Under the pieces are notes generated by a model. It saw nothing but the letters and a program-made list of their open reading frames with translations, made no database searches and was not told where the DNA came from. From 66-474 sp963771735 (GTDB taxonomy: Bacteria > Pseudomonadota > Gammaproteobacteria > Xanthomonadales > Rhodanobacteraceae), in contig CAVYUN010000002.1 of NCBI GenBank assembly GCA_963771735.1, forward strand, positions 620,001 to 684,000: a DNA stretch of 64,000 nucleotides. The letters run 5' to 3'. Position numbers and translations under genes: made by a program. Below, piece by piece: positions 54,242-63,609 of the stretch (positions are counted from its first letter, which is position 1; every line of letters begins with the position of its first letter).

Positions 54242-55500
54242 CCCGGCCCGCCACGGTTCACACGCTGAGACCCCGCACAACGCCTGGCCCAAGTGGCTGG
54301 CCGGCGATGACCGGCAATTATTTCGGCGATCCCCATTTCCTTGCCGCGGTGCGGGAAATGGAAGCCCTGGACTTGCGCGTCACGGCGGCGCCGCATCCAG
54401 GTTCGCGTCCTTTTGACATACTGGCCGGGCGAAAGCATTTGCGCTGGTTCGTGGTACCAGCGCGGCCGCGCGCCGTCCGCATCGCGTCACTGGCACTGAT
54501 CCAGCCGTTGCGTCCGGTTGCACGCATTTTCAAACAGGCGTTGACCGTCACGTCGGAACTTGGCCTTCCGCACCTCTGGCGGAACGGCAGGGTGCACATT
54601 TCCGGCATCCGTCGCGCGGCACGCGGATTTGATGCCGCCGCGTCGCACGCGGCGTTCCTTACCGGCACTGCAGGCCCGCATCGAAAATTGACGGTGCAGT
54701 GGATGGACGCCCGCGGTGGCATCAAGGGCTATGCGAAAGTGTCTCGGGCGCCGGCCGTGCAGGCGCTGCTGGCCAACGAAGCTGCGGTGCTCGAGCAGTT
54801 GTGCAGGATCGGATTGCATTCCGCGGTGGTGCCACGCGTATGGTTGCGCGAATTCCGTGCAAACGGCGCCGCGATACTCGCCACGGATACCGTTCGGACG
54901 CCTCGGCACCAAGGCTGCACGCGACTGCAAACGTCGCATCTGGTCTTCCTGGAGGAACTGGCGGCACGTACGACATCGCCACACATGCCGGACGGCAGTG
55001 GTTTGCTACGCGAATTGCGTGCGCGGTTGGCGCGCATTCCGGCCTCGTTGCCCAACGCGTGGCGGCGACGCTTCGACCTGGCGCTGCGAGGACTCGCGTT
55101 CGCGCCGGATCTCATTGCGCCTCACGGACTGGCGCACGGGGATTTCACGCCCATCAACACTTTCCTGTATCAGGATCGGCTCTGCGTATTCGATTGGGAA
55201 TACGCCGGCTACGCATACCCCGCCGACTACGATCTGATCCGTTTCCTGCTCGCGGCACGCGCTGCGCGGCGGAGAGATCCCGTTGATGACTGCAACGCGG
55301 TCGAATCGATCCTGATCCGAAACTTCAGGCGCCCCCCGGCCGCGGCACGCGCGCGGTTGACGGCGTATCTCTGCGTCCAGGCCTTGATGCTGGCGGGACG
55401 GCATTCGAATCCGGATGGGGCGGCCCTGACCTGGGAAGGAGAGCAAGCCACATCATCGATGCTCGACGCGCTGGGCGCACAGGGGCGGATTTCGCGATGA
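54238..55500 (+). CDS. Aminoglycoside phosphotransferase/choline kinase-fold protein
   Basis: 420 aa; start overlaps the kinase stop (ATGA). The N-terminal 170 residues are not recognised. From about 180 the ATP-binding lobe follows (GGIKGYAKVSRA with a Lys, then a helix with NEAAVLEQL), and the catalytic loop is HGLAHGDFTPINTFLYQD with the H-G-D-x-x-x-x-N pattern, then LCVFDWEYAGYAYP with the metal Asp. Probably phosphorylates a sugar or a small alcohol group of the exported glycan; substrate unknown. Confidence 0.75.
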   Translation: MTRPATVHTLRPRTTPGPSGWPAMTGNYFGDPHFLAAVREMEALDLRVTAAPHPGSRPFDILAGRKHLRWFVVPARPRAVRIASLALIQPLRPVARIFKQALTVTSELGLPHLWRNGRVHISGIRRAARGFDAAASHAAFLTGTAGPHRKLTVQWMDARGGIKGYAKVSRAPAVQALLANEAAVLEQLCRIGLHSAVVPRVWLREFRANGAAILATDTVRTPRHQGCTRLQTSHLVFLEELAARTTSPHMPDGSGLLRELRARLARIPASLPNAWRRRFDLALRGLAFAPDLIAPHGLAHGDFTPINTFLYQDRLCVFDWEYAGYAYPADYDLIRFLLAARAARRRDPVDDCNAVESILIRNFRRPPAAARARLTAYLCVQALMLAGRHSNPDGAALTWEGEQATSSMLDALGAQGRISR

Positions 55501-55594
55501 GCGGCAGATTCACGTACGTCAGTCCGGGGATGCGCGTCTGTCGTGGGCCGATCTCGATGCGGCGCACGCGATCGTCAGCCAGGGAGTGCGGCGC

Positions 55595-56974
55595 ATGCCG
55601 TCCGATGGCGCCAGCGTGATTCGGGCAGGGCAGGAGATCCCCGCGCGCGCATCGGAGCGCGCGTTGATGTCGCGCCTGCTGCGCAGGGGCGCATCGGGCG
55701 CGTTCATCGTCTCCGTCGTCGGCACCGCGCTCGGGCTGCTCGCGAACCTGGTGATGGCGCGCCTGATCGGGCGCGCGCAGTACGGCATCTACGCCCTGAT
55801 GTTCAGCTGGGTAAGCGTGCTGGTGATGGTCGCGCAGGCCGGTCAGGACATCAGCATCATCCGGTTCCTGCCCGGTTATATCCAGGACAACGCATGGGGC
55901 AAGGTGCGTGGCCTGCGGATCGGCGTCGGCCTGTTCGTGCTGGCGACCAGCATCTGCGTCGCGATCACGGGCTGCGTGGTCGTGCATGTCGTCGGTGCCA
56001 ACCATTCGGCCAGCTGGCGCGACACGTTCTACATCGGTTTCGCGATGCTGCCGATCCTGACGCAGTTGCAGCAGAGCAGTGCGATGCACCGTGCGTTCAA
56101 ACGCCCGGTGATCACCGGCATGTATTCCACCGTGATGCGGCCGGTCAATCTGCTCATCCTGCTCGGCATCGCGTCAATCGTCGCGACGCGACGCGACGCG
56201 CCGGTGGTGGCCGTGTGCACCGCACTCGCGGCGTTATTGGCACTGCTGGCGTCGGGCTGGCACCTTACCCGCGCGTGGCCGACGCCTGGACGCGGTGCGC
56301 GCCCGGGCTACGAGGCACGCCGCTGGGTCGCGGTCGGTGGGCAACTGTCGCTGCTTTCGATCATCACCGTCGGCGGCGCCCGACTCGACGTGATGCTTCT
56401 GGGCGCGATCATGGGTACTGGCGACGTCGGGCCATATTACGCAGCGATCAAGATGGCTGGCTTCGCGTTCTTCGCGACGCAAGCCGTCAATGTCGTGCTG
56501 GCACCCATGATCGCCGAACGTTATGACGCACGCGACATGCATGGACTGCAATCCGTGGCCGTGCAGGGAGCACGCATCGGCCTTGCCGGCGCGCTGTGCG
56601 TGGCGCTGTTCTGCGCGATCGCGGGTAAATGGGTGCTGGGCCTGTTCGGCCATGATTTCGGTGTCGCTTACGTGCCGCTGCTGATCCTGCTGCTGGGTTA
56701 TTGCGCCAGCACGTGCTTCGGCGAGGTGGGCTTCATGCTGTCCATGACGAAGTACCAAAGGCAGGCGTCGTTCTTCGTGCTGATCGGCATCGCGGTGAAC
56801 TGCATCGTGGCGGTCATGCTGGTGCCACGACTGGGTGCCACCGGAGCTGCGATCGGCGCGTCGCTGTCGCTCTTCATCTGGCGCGGACTGGCGTGGCGGT
56901 TCGTCACCACGCGCATCGGCATCGAGCCGTCCGTCTTCGGCAAGCTCGAACGGGGAATGCGCACGCAATCATGA
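55595..56974 (+). CDS. Polysaccharide flippase (Wzx-like)
   Basis: 459 aa from the ATG at 55595 (AGGGAG 8 nt upstream); a later ATG at 55667 (SRLLRRGASGAF) is an equally good start. About 12 membrane helices, with FIVSVVGTALGLLANLVMARLIGRAQYGIYAL (quoted in parts: LLANLVMARLIGRAQYGIY), MLGAIMGTGDVGPYYAAIK and VLGLFGHDFGVAYVPLLILL typical of the polysaccharide transport family. Moves lipid-linked repeat units to the periplasm. The gap of 94 bp after the phosphotransferase stop has coding-like codons in the frame of this gene, so an earlier start cannot be excluded. Confidence 0.85.
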   Translation: MPSDGASVIRAGQEIPARASERALMSRLLRRGASGAFIVSVVGTALGLLANLVMARLIGRAQYGIYALMFSWVSVLVMVAQAGQDISIIRFLPGYIQDNAWGKVRGLRIGVGLFVLATSICVAITGCVVVHVVGANHSASWRDTFYIGFAMLPILTQLQQSSAMHRAFKRPVITGMYSTVMRPVNLLILLGIASIVATRRDAPVVAVCTALAALLALLASGWHLTRAWPTPGRGARPGYEARRWVAVGGQLSLLSIITVGGARLDVMLLGAIMGTGDVGPYYAAIKMAGFAFFATQAVNVVLAPMIAERYDARDMHGLQSVAVQGARIGLAGALCVALFCAIAGKWVLGLFGHDFGVAYVPLLILLLGYCASTCFGEVGFMLSMTKYQRQASFFVLIGIAVNCIVAVMLVPRLGATGAAIGASLSLFIWRGLAWRFVTTRIGIEPSVFGKLERGMRTQS

Positions 56975-58095
56975 ATCTCCTGCTTGTCATCTCCTCCCTG
57001 GGCGGCGGTGGCGCCGAGCGCGTCATGACGCTGCTCGCCAACGCGTGGGTGGACCGCGGCAACGAGGTCACGCTGGTCACGCTGGCATCGGATCGGATGG
57101 ACCGTTACCCACTGGACCCGGCGGTGCGTCGGATCGCGCTGGACGTGGCCGGCAATTCCGCACACGTGCTGGAGGCAATCGGCCGCAACATCGTCCGCAT
57201 CCGCGCCCTGCGTCGCGCGATCGCGGCGTGCCAGCCCGATGCGGTGATCAGCTTCATCGCGGAAAGCAACGTGCGCGTCCTGATCGCCGCGGCGGGATTG
57301 GGCGTGCCGGTGATCATTTCCGAACGCACCTTTTTGAATGGACATCACATGCGCGGCGTCTGGCGCACGCTGCGCCGCTGGTCGTACCCGCGTGCCAGTG
57401 CGATCGTCGCGCAAACGCGCCGCTGCGCCACCGAGCTGGAAACACTCGCGCGCCGGCGGGTAGACGTGATCGCGAATCCGGTATCTGTCGAATCGTGTCC
57501 GGACGATGTCGCCGCGAAAGAGCACCACGGCAGGCACACGTTGCTGGCGGTCGGAAGGTTGTCACCGGAAAAAGGCTTTGACCTGTTGATTGAAGCGTTC
57601 GCACGCGTCGCGGAGCGCCATCCCGACTGGAACCTCGTGATCCTTGGCGAGGGTCCGTTGCGAACCGAGCTGGCGCGCAAGCTCGCCGACGAAAATCTTG
57701 GAGGGCGCATCACGATGCCGGGGTTTGACGCGCATGTCCGGAGGGCGATGCGACGCGCTGATCTGTTCGTGCTGTCGTCGCGCTACGAAGGCTTTCCGAA
57801 CGCCTTGCTGGAGGCAATGACGGAAGGGCTCGCGTGCGTGAGCTTCGATTGCGATGCCGGCCCGCGCGAATTGATTGAGCATTACAAGAATGGCTGGCTG
57901 GTTCCCGCCGGCGACGTCCAGGCCCTTGCCGCTGCGCTCGATGCGCTGATGGGTGATGCGGGGCTGCGCGCGCAGCTCGGCAACCGCGCGCGCGGCGTGG
58001 GCTCCACCTATTCCCTGACAACGATCCTCGATCAATGGAACGCGCTGGTGGCTTCGGTCCTGCCTCCGGGCCCTGCGCGTGCGTCATCGCGATGA
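56971..58095 (+). CDS. Glycosyltransferase family 4
   Basis: 374 aa; ATG overlaps the flippase stop. GT-B fold: LLLVISSLGGGGAERVMTLLA with the Gly-rich acceptor loop, VISFIAESNVRVLIAA, LLAVGRLSPEKGFDLLIEAFA (phosphate loop), LVILGEGPLRTEL and the E-x7-E motif in SRYEGFPNALLEAMTEGLA. Retaining transferase that extends a lipid-linked glycan. First of three GT4 genes in this operon. Confidence 0.9.
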   Translation: MNLLLVISSLGGGGAERVMTLLANAWVDRGNEVTLVTLASDRMDRYPLDPAVRRIALDVAGNSAHVLEAIGRNIVRIRALRRAIAACQPDAVISFIAESNVRVLIAAAGLGVPVIISERTFLNGHHMRGVWRTLRRWSYPRASAIVAQTRRCATELETLARRRVDVIANPVSVESCPDDVAAKEHHGRHTLLAVGRLSPEKGFDLLIEAFARVAERHPDWNLVILGEGPLRTELARKLADENLGGRITMPGFDAHVRRAMRRADLFVLSSRYEGFPNALLEAMTEGLACVSFDCDAGPRELIEHYKNGWLVPAGDVQALAAALDALMGDAGLRAQLGNRARGVGSTYSLTTILDQWNALVASVLPPGPARASSR

Positions 58096-59294
58096 ACGCC
58101 GTTTCCGACACGTTTCGAGCGTCCCGATGGGACAAAACCGCAGGGCCGCCACGGGTGCTGTTTCTGGTCCGGTCACTGCGTCAGGGCGGCGCGGAACGGC
58201 AACTGGTCGCGCTGGCCGCGGGGCTGCACCGTCGCGGCTGGCCGGTCACCGTGGTCTGTTGCTACGGCGGTGGTGTCTTCCAGGCGGAACTGGAACAGGC
58301 CGGGGTACCGCTGATCGACCTGCACAAACGCGGGCGCTGGGACATCGCCGGCTTCATGTGGCGATTGTTGCGCACGCTCCGCGAGAGCCGTGCCGAAATC
58401 GTGCACGGCTACATGACGCTTGGGAACATGCTGGCCTTGCTGGCGCCAATCGCGCGACCGCGGACACGCGTGGTATGGGGCGTGCGCTCGACCATCATTG
58501 ATCGTACCCGGCGTGACTGGTTGTCGCGGCTGAACTTCCGCATGAGCTGCAGCGCCGCGCGACTCGCGGATCGCATCATCGCCAACTCCGAGGCTGGCGC
58601 GATGCACCATGCATCGCTGGGCTATCCGCACACCCGCATCGAGGTAATACCCAACGGCATCGACACCGAACGGTTTCGTTTCAATGCCGCGGGTCGCGAC
58701 CGCGTGCGCAACGGATGGAAGGTTGCTGGCGACAGCGTGCTGGTCGGGCTGGTTGGCCGCATCGATCCGATGAAGGATCATGCAACCTTCCTGCAGGCCG
58801 CGGCGTTGTTGGCAGTGCGCGACGAACGTTTGCGCTTCGTGTGCGTGGGCGGCGGTGACTCCGGCTTCGCGCGAGACATCAAGGTGCTCGCCACACGGCT
58901 GGGACTGGATGCGCGCCTGGTCTGGGCAGGACCACGCAACGACATGGCCGCCGTCTACAGCGCGCTGGACATCGCGGTTTCCAGTTCCCGCGGCGAAGGT
59001 TTTTCCAATGTCATTGCCGAAGCCATGGCCTGCGGACGACCGTGCGTGGTGACGGACGTGGGGGATTCCGCTCGCATCGTCGGGGACAGCGGCGCCGTGG
59101 TCGACGCGAGCGATCCGCCGGCACTCGCTGACGCCATCGAGAGCATGCGAAAGCGACTGGAAGCGCCCGGTGAAGCGGCCCGGCTACAGGCTGCGACGCG
59201 CGCGCGCATCGAGGGCAATTATTCCATCGATTCACTGCTGTGCCTATCGGAACGGGCGTTTCGAGCACTCAGCAGCGGGACCGGTCAAGGCTAG
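58092..59294 (+). CDS. Glycosyltransferase family 4
   Basis: 400 aa; ATG overlaps the previous stop. VLFLVRSLRQGGAERQLVALA, VIPNGIDTERFRFN, VGLVGRIDPMKDHATFLQAA, FVCVGGGDSGF and the E-x7-E region SSRGEGFSNVIAEAMACGRPCV define a GT4 enzyme. It differs clearly from the preceding GT4 gene and resembles the one at 60552 (shared I-P-N-G and S-S-R-G-E motifs), suggesting paralogues with distinct linkages. Confidence 0.91.
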   Translation: MNAVSDTFRASRWDKTAGPPRVLFLVRSLRQGGAERQLVALAAGLHRRGWPVTVVCCYGGGVFQAELEQAGVPLIDLHKRGRWDIAGFMWRLLRTLRESRAEIVHGYMTLGNMLALLAPIARPRTRVVWGVRSTIIDRTRRDWLSRLNFRMSCSAARLADRIIANSEAGAMHHASLGYPHTRIEVIPNGIDTERFRFNAAGRDRVRNGWKVAGDSVLVGLVGRIDPMKDHATFLQAAALLAVRDERLRFVCVGGGDSGFARDIKVLATRLGLDARLVWAGPRNDMAAVYSALDIAVSSSRGEGFSNVIAEAMACGRPCVVTDVGDSARIVGDSGAVVDASDPPALADAIESMRKRLEAPGEAARLQAATRARIEGNYSIDSLLCLSERAFRALSSGTGQG

Positions 59295-59298
59295 CCGC

Positions 59299-60555
59299 AT
59301 GCAACCCTTCCCGCTCATCGAGCTTGCCTGGCCCGCCATTTTCATCCTGGTCGCGGGGTTCGTGATCGCGTTTGCGTTTACCCGCCGCATCGTCCTCAGC
59401 TATTGGATCACAGCGCTGAAAGCAGGGTTGTTCCTGTTGTATTTCGGCTGGCTTTTCAACGGCACCTACACCTTTCTCGACGACTGGCGATATCTCGATA
59501 TCGGCCGGCAGCTCGCGGCCAACAGCGTCGGCTTGATCAACATCATCAGCCACTACCGGTACATCGTCAGCACCGTCGCCGGCGCAAACGTTGCCTACTA
59601 CGTTTACAACGCCACCGCAGTGAACCTGTTCGGCGCGGGCTATTACGCACCGGTCACGCTCAATATCGTGTTGACCTTCATTGAAGCGGGGCTGCTGATG
59701 AAGGCCGCGCGCGACGGCCTGGGCATGAGCCGTCGCGCCGCCATCGGATTGTTCGCGTTCCTGGCACTGAGTCCGGACATCCTCGCCTGGTCCACGATCC
59801 CCAACTTCAAGGACACATTGGTGGCCACGGGCACCGCGGCCGCAGTGTGCGCGGTGGCACTGGTGGACAAGCATCGCATCGGTCGCGCGGCGCTGCTGGC
59901 GGTTGCGGCCGCGTTCGTGCTGGCCATCACGCGCCTGTACGTACCACTGATGCTGGGTATCGCTTTCGGCATCACGCTGTTCCTGTCGCCGCGCGGCAGG
60001 CGTAATCCGTGGCTGTGGTTGCTGGCAGCCGTCGCCCTGTTCTTCGTCGTGCGATACATGGGGCACGGCAGCCTGGTCGATGCACTGCGCTCGCTGCGTT
60101 CGCGGATGGACAACCCGGTGAAGGGCGTCGTCCGCTTCCTGATTACGCCGATTCCGTTCCATACCGCACCGGGCTACGGCTTCATGGACCTGCCGCAGAT
60201 GATTTATTGGACCCTGATGCCGCTCATGCTCTACGGGATCCGTTGCGTATGGCGCAAAGCCACCATTTCGAGCCGCTTCATCGTCATCTATTTCATCCTG
60301 ATGATCTTGCTGTATGGCTCGTTCACGACGCTGCAGGGTGCGCGGCACCGTGTCCAGATCGACGGGCTTGTAGTCATCTTCCAGTTCTACGGCCTGCTGG
60401 CGTTGTTTCGCCAGCGCTTCCGTCTGCGTGTCCGCGAGGCGCCCGGCGCATCGCCGGACGCCGCGTCCGCGGAGACCATCGACGCACCGCCAGATGTCGA
60501 GGACGGCAAACACCCTGCATATCGATTCACCACACGCGCGGGTGGCACACGATGA
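59299..60555 (+). CDS. Multi-pass membrane protein, Wzy/GT-C-like
   Basis: 418 aa with roughly 9-10 membrane helices, e.g. PAIFILVAGFVIAFAF, ITALKAGLFLLYFGWLF, AIGLFAFLALSPDILAW and FIVIYFILMILLYGSF. A first extracytoplasmic loop carries FLDDWRYLDIGR, an acidic pair placed as in GT-C glycosyltransferases, and TIPNFKDTL lies in a later loop. Position in the operon (between GT4 genes, with a flippase and Wzc but no other polymerase) favours a polymerase or GT-C transferase; sequence alone does not decide. Confidence 0.6.
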   Translation: MQPFPLIELAWPAIFILVAGFVIAFAFTRRIVLSYWITALKAGLFLLYFGWLFNGTYTFLDDWRYLDIGRQLAANSVGLINIISHYRYIVSTVAGANVAYYVYNATAVNLFGAGYYAPVTLNIVLTFIEAGLLMKAARDGLGMSRRAAIGLFAFLALSPDILAWSTIPNFKDTLVATGTAAAVCAVALVDKHRIGRAALLAVAAAFVLAITRLYVPLMLGIAFGITLFLSPRGRRNPWLWLLAAVALFFVVRYMGHGSLVDALRSLRSRMDNPVKGVVRFLITPIPFHTAPGYGFMDLPQMIYWTLMPLMLYGIRCVWRKATISSRFIVIYFILMILLYGSFTTLQGARHRVQIDGLVVIFQFYGLLALFRQRFRLRVREAPGASPDAASAETIDAPPDVEDGKHPAYRFTTRAGGTR

Positions 60556-61682
60556 GGGTATGCCACGTCATTACCGGTCTCGAAGTCGGTGGCGCGGAAC
60601 TGGCGCTGTGCGGTTTGCTGGAGACACTGAGCGAACCGGACAATACCGTAGTGGCGTTACGCGGCAAAAGCGCTTTGAGTGCACGCGTGGCTGATCTGGC
60701 TCCGCTTGCCCATCTGGACATGAATCCCGGCCGCGCGATGCCACGCGACGTATTCCGGTTGCGCAACCTTCTGCGCCGCAACCAGCCGGACGTCATCCAC
60801 GCCTGGATGTACCACGCCAATCTCCTGAGTTCACTCGCGATGGCCGGCCTCCGTACACCGGTGATCTGGGGCATCCATCATTCGCTCAGCGACCTTGCGA
60901 GCGAGAAACGCAAGACCCGTTTCGTGATCCGCGCAAACGCGTGGCTGTCCCGCTCACCCGCGCGCATCCGTTACGTCTCGGCGCTCGCCTCGAAGCAACA
61001 CTCGCAGTTCGGGTTCTCGGCCCGACGCGCGCTGGTGATCCCGAACGGCTACGACACCGACAGGCTCAAGCCCGACCCTGTCGCACGCGTGCGTGTGCGG
61101 CGCGAGCTTGGGATCGATCCCGACGTGCTCGTGATCGGAATGGTGGCTCGGGTGCATCCCACCAAAGACCACGGAAACTTCCTCGCGGCCGCGGCGCGTT
61201 TTCTTCCGGAGCACCCGGGCACAGTGTTCGTGCTGGTCGGCGAGGGCGCATCTGTGGGCAATCCGGCACTCGTGGCTTCGATCGAGCGGCTCGGGCTGCG
61301 CGTACACGTGCGGCTGTGCGGCAAGCGCAAGGATATTCCCGCGCTGGATGCCGCATTCGACATCGCGACGCTGTCTTCGCGCGGCGAAGCTTTCCCGAAC
61401 GCGATCGCCGAAGCAATGGCGTGCGGAACGCCATGCGTCAGCACCGACGTCGGCGACGCGGCTTTGATCATCGGCAACGCGGGCGTCGTGGTACCGCCAC
61501 GCGATGCCGTTGCGCTCAGCCAAGGCTGGGCGCGACTTGCCGCTCTATCGACATCGGAACGCCGTGCGCTGGGCCAGCGCGCCCGCGAGCGCATCGTCGA
61601 ATGCTTCGCACGCCAAGCCATCGCCCGTCGCTTCCTGGACCTTTATCGTGAATTGGTAAGCCCGTCATGCGCAGACCCATAA
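60552..61682 (+). CDS. Glycosyltransferase family 4
   Basis: 376 aa; ATG overlaps the previous stop. VCHVITGLEVGGAELALCGLL, DVIHAWMYHANLLSSLA, VIPNGYDTDRLKPDP, IGMVARVHPTKDHGNFLAAA, FVLVGEGASVGN and LSSRGEAFPNAIAEAMACG with the E-x7-E motif. GT-B retaining transferase using a nucleotide sugar at the inner membrane. The end overlaps the next gene by 16 bp. Confidence 0.91.
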   Translation: MRVCHVITGLEVGGAELALCGLLETLSEPDNTVVALRGKSALSARVADLAPLAHLDMNPGRAMPRDVFRLRNLLRRNQPDVIHAWMYHANLLSSLAMAGLRTPVIWGIHHSLSDLASEKRKTRFVIRANAWLSRSPARIRYVSALASKQHSQFGFSARRALVIPNGYDTDRLKPDPVARVRVRRELGIDPDVLVIGMVARVHPTKDHGNFLAAAARFLPEHPGTVFVLVGEGASVGNPALVASIERLGLRVHVRLCGKRKDIPALDAAFDIATLSSRGEAFPNAIAEAMACGTPCVSTDVGDAALIIGNAGVVVPPRDAVALSQGWARLAALSTSERRALGQRARERIVECFARQAIARRFLDLYRELVSPSCADP

Positions 61683-62506
61683 GATTGAATCGCAACTTCT
61701 GCAGGAAGCTGTGGCCCGGCATGCGCCGCGGTTGTCCCGACCCGCGCGGCCTGCTGGATGCCGGCATCAGTGACGGCGATGCCAACGAGATCCTGGTCAG
61801 GATGAAGATCCACGGGGTTTTCAAGACCACGTGGTCCGATCGTTTCCCGCAAACCACGCATCAACTGGCGAGCAGCGGCCTGTCACCGCAAGCGGTGATC
61901 GCCGATGTCGGTGCGTCCGACGGCAGCACGTCGCTCAGCGTGATGCGGGCGATACGCTTCGGACGCTACTACGTGACCGACCGCTACGTCGAGGCTTATG
62001 CCTGCGCCACGCGCAAGGGCATGTTCTTTTGCGACGAACATGCCAATCCCTTCATGTTCGCGAATCGCTTTGTCGTCATCTACAACGAGCCCGACGAAAT
62101 GTCACGCTCGCAATCCGGCATCGTGAAGAATCTGTTTGCCGGCTTCGACATGACGAAATGCAAGGACGTGCGCAAGGTTCCGCTCATGAATCGTGCCCTG
62201 CTGCCAAAGCTCGGTGACAACGTGCGCCTTGAGCGCTACGACATTTTCGAGGCGTGGCCACACGAAAAAGCGGACCTGGTGATCGCCGCGAACATCCTGA
62301 ACCGCGATTACTTCCCGGATTCGCTGATTGCCGACGCGCTGCGGAACCTCAGGGCGGCACTGAAGGATAACGGCAGGCTTGCGCTGATCGAGAACCGGCC
62401 CGCGGAACAATCGAACCTGTTTCGCCTCGAGAGCGGTCGCTTCATCGTCGAAAACCAGGTTGGCACAGGCAGCGACATCCAATCGCTCGTGACCGGATTG
62501 ACGTGA
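61667..62506 (+). CDS. SAM-methyltransferase-like protein of unknown substrate
   Basis: 279 aa. A Rossmann-type core is visible: VIADVGASDGSTSLSVMRA (motif I with D-x-G-x-S-D-G), YYVTDRYVEA, KADLVIAANILNRDYF and LRAALKDNGRLALIENRP, close to CheR-like or class I methyltransferases. Between them sits an unusual insertion with two or three Cys (GMFFCDEHANPFMFANRF). Overlapping genes on both sides show it is part of the operon. Possibly methylates a sugar or the phosphorylated glycan end; not certain. Confidence 0.65.
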   Translation: MRRPIRLNRNFCRKLWPGMRRGCPDPRGLLDAGISDGDANEILVRMKIHGVFKTTWSDRFPQTTHQLASSGLSPQAVIADVGASDGSTSLSVMRAIRFGRYYVTDRYVEAYACATRKGMFFCDEHANPFMFANRFVVIYNEPDEMSRSQSGIVKNLFAGFDMTKCKDVRKVPLMNRALLPKLGDNVRLERYDIFEAWPHEKADLVIAANILNRDYFPDSLIADALRNLRAALKDNGRLALIENRPAEQSNLFRLESGRFIVENQVGTGSDIQSLVTGLT

Positions 62507-63426
62507 TGCATTCGGCCGGCACCCTATCAAGCCGTCGCCGGGCAACCAACGCGGGAACCGCGCAGATGATCGCCCAGGCACCTTCACTCGATCCGATTCG
62601 TGCGTTGCGATTCACGCGCCGCAAGGAATCGTGGGTGGCCGCATCCCGCGGACGTTTCTACAAGATCCCCCGGAACAGCGATGATCCATTGCGCGACCTC
62701 GTTGATCCGGTGTGCATTGGCACCGGCCTGAGGGAATACACTGACATGTGCTTCCTGAGCACGTTCGACGAAGCCGTGTGCCACCCCGAACGCATCGACC
62801 GCGCCTGCGTCGTCTACCCGCTACTGAGCGGACCGGACATGCGGAGCGTGCTTATCGGCCGTGCTTCAGCTGAACAGCGTGAGGCTGCCCTGCACAGCGC
62901 GATGCGCTCGCTGGCACGACTGCATCGTGGCGCGGCGGACGGTTATCCCGTCAAGGATTACCGGCGCGATGGCTTTCTCGCGCCACCGTCCAACGTTTTG
63001 GCACGCATGGCAGACCGTAAGCGGACACTCATCGTCACCGGATTCGAAGCCAGGAATTTCCGTTTCGATCGCAACCGCAACGCGTGGCGCTTCTTTGATC
63101 CGCACCACGTGTGGGCCGGCTGCCCCGAAGAGGATTTCGCGCGATTCATGATCTCGCTGCTGATGATCCGGGGCCGGCACAGAGGGCTGCGCCTTTGGGT
63201 CGGGTTCGACCGCTTTCGATTGCGCAAGGCATACGAGACACGTGCGCCCTCGAAACTCGATGACACGCTGCTGAATTATTTCCTGCACGAGAGACTGGCC
63301 ATGCGCAGGTTTCATGCAACCGAGGCAGCGCGGCGCATGCCCTTTGCGACACGCGCCTGCATGATGGCATACACGCGCCTCTACTACCGCCAACTGCAGC
63401 GCGCACTGGTGTCCCTGCACTTCTGA
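62506..63426 (+). CDS. Lipopolysaccharide-kinase/phosphotransferase-like protein
   Basis: 306 aa from the ATG at 62506 (a GTG at 62503 also fits). A protein-kinase-like layout can be traced: RFYKIPRNSDDPLRDLVDP with a Lys, LHSAMRSLARLHRGAADGYP as the helix before the catalytic region, TGFEARNFRFDRN (N residue of a catalytic loop, but no clear H-G-D) and WRFFDPHHVWAG with an Asp at the metal position. It could be a degenerate member of the same fold as the 54238 gene. No family assigned with confidence. Confidence 0.5.
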   Translation: MHSAGTLSSRRRATNAGTAQMIAQAPSLDPIRALRFTRRKESWVAASRGRFYKIPRNSDDPLRDLVDPVCIGTGLREYTDMCFLSTFDEAVCHPERIDRACVVYPLLSGPDMRSVLIGRASAEQREAALHSAMRSLARLHRGAADGYPVKDYRRDGFLAPPSNVLARMADRKRTLIVTGFEARNFRFDRNRNAWRFFDPHHVWAGCPEEDFARFMISLLMIRGRHRGLRLWVGFDRFRLRKAYETRAPSKLDDTLLNYFLHERLAMRRFHATEAARRMPFATRACMMAYTRLYYRQLQRALVSLHF

Positions 63427-63609
63427 ACAACATGAACAGGCAAAAATCAGGACACATTCACGCATGGCCGCGCACGCTGGGGCTTCCGGCGACTGCAGCA
63501 CACATGAGCGTGCCCGCGAACCCGCAACCGCGGCATGTGGACTTACCCGCCTGAATCACCCATCAGGCATGGCGTTCGACGCTTTTCTCCCGAGTATGGA
63601 ACCTGCGCA

